NCBI GenBank assembly: GCA_007123575.1
Contig: SKKV01000221.1
Location: forward strand, 1 to 6,391
From: Wenzhouxiangella sp.
Lineage (GTDB): Bacteria; Pseudomonadota; Gammaproteobacteria; Xanthomonadales; Wenzhouxiangellaceae
Direction of reading: 5' to 3'
DNA length: 6,391 nt
The position numbers were made by a program, and so were the translations under genes. Shown here piece after piece: positions 6,339 through 6,391 of this stretch (its first letter is position 1; each line of letters starts with the position of its first letter). Under the pieces are notes generated by a model. The model was not told the DNA's origin. It saw only the letters and a program-made list of their open reading frames with translations, and did not search any database.

Positions 6339-6391
6339 CCTGCGAAGTGTAGCGCATGCGTCACGGACGCGGTTCGCTCCGGTCCACTTGC
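6339..6391 (-). promoter_or_regulatory. Possible promoter region of the operon (weak)
   Basis: This is the only non-coding DNA of note, directly upstream of the first gene. The minus strand has TACACT at 6351-6346, a 4-of-6 match to a sigma-70 -10 box. Initiation about 7 nt downstream would give a leader of about 35 nt to the ATG at 6302. No convincing -35 hexamer lies 16-18 nt upstream. A small dyad (GCGTC-ACG-GACGC, 6358-6370) and the palindrome CGCATGCG (6353-6360) overlap the spacer. The promoter could equally be further upstream, outside the window. Confidence 0.22.

Noticed and set aside
6353..6370. Inverted repeat GCGTC-ACG-GACGC and the palindrome CGCATGCG as a terminator
   Set aside because: The stem is only 5 bp and no T-tract follows on either strand.
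6369..6391. Plus-strand GCGGTTCGCTCCGG resembling a tRNA T-arm
   Set aside because: The flanks do not form a proper 5 bp T-stem, and no D-arm, anticodon arm or acceptor stem is visible next to it.
6356..6391. Plus-strand ATG at 6356 as the start of a divergent gene
   Set aside because: Only 12 codons are visible, the peptide is Arg/Ser-rich without similarity, and no ribosome site precedes it.

Overview
The window is GC-rich bacterial DNA and is almost entirely coding. All eight recognisable genes lie on the minus strand, so transcription runs from high to low coordinates. Short overlapping gene junctions, GC-rich codons and the protein families (a BPSS1780-type membrane protein, RDD, SpoIIM/DUF95, DUF4129, DUF4350, MoxR, DUF58) fit a high-GC gammaproteobacterium. 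The Xanthomonadales/Lysobacterales or Wenzhouxiangella-like lineages are my best guess. That placement is inference from gene content; there is no marker gene here.

Layout in the direction of transcription: (1) 6302-5511, BPSS1780-family membrane protein; (2) 5505-4792, RDD-family membrane protein; (3) 4795-3824, SpoIIM/DUF95-family membrane protein with a TTG start; (4) 3834-3067, integral membrane protein of unrecognised family; (5) 3070-2324, secreted or anchored DUF4129 protein; (6) 2327-1155, DUF4350 membrane protein with a periplasmic domain; (7) 1143-154, MoxR-family AAA+ ATPase; (8) 157-1, the first 52 codons of a DUF58 protein cut by the window edge. Genes 2-8 are packed with overlaps of 4, 11, 4 and 4 bp, a gap of 11 bp, then an overlap of 4 bp. 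Gene 1 ends 5 bp before gene 2. This is one operon. The only stretch outside a gene of any length is the 89 bp upstream of gene 1 (6303-6391).

How it may work: MoxR ATPases are chaperone-like AAA+ proteins normally encoded beside a DUF58 partner. Here the pair is tied to five or six membrane proteins, most of unknown biochemical function. The same families (DUF4129, DUF4350, MoxR, DUF58, SpoIIM, RDD) are grouped in actinobacteria, including the moxR2 region of Mycobacterium tuberculosis as I recall it. The most interesting idea in the window is therefore a widespread but functionally undefined MoxR-driven cell-envelope complex. I see no RNA genes, mobile elements, CRISPR arrays, phage genes or convincing terminators.
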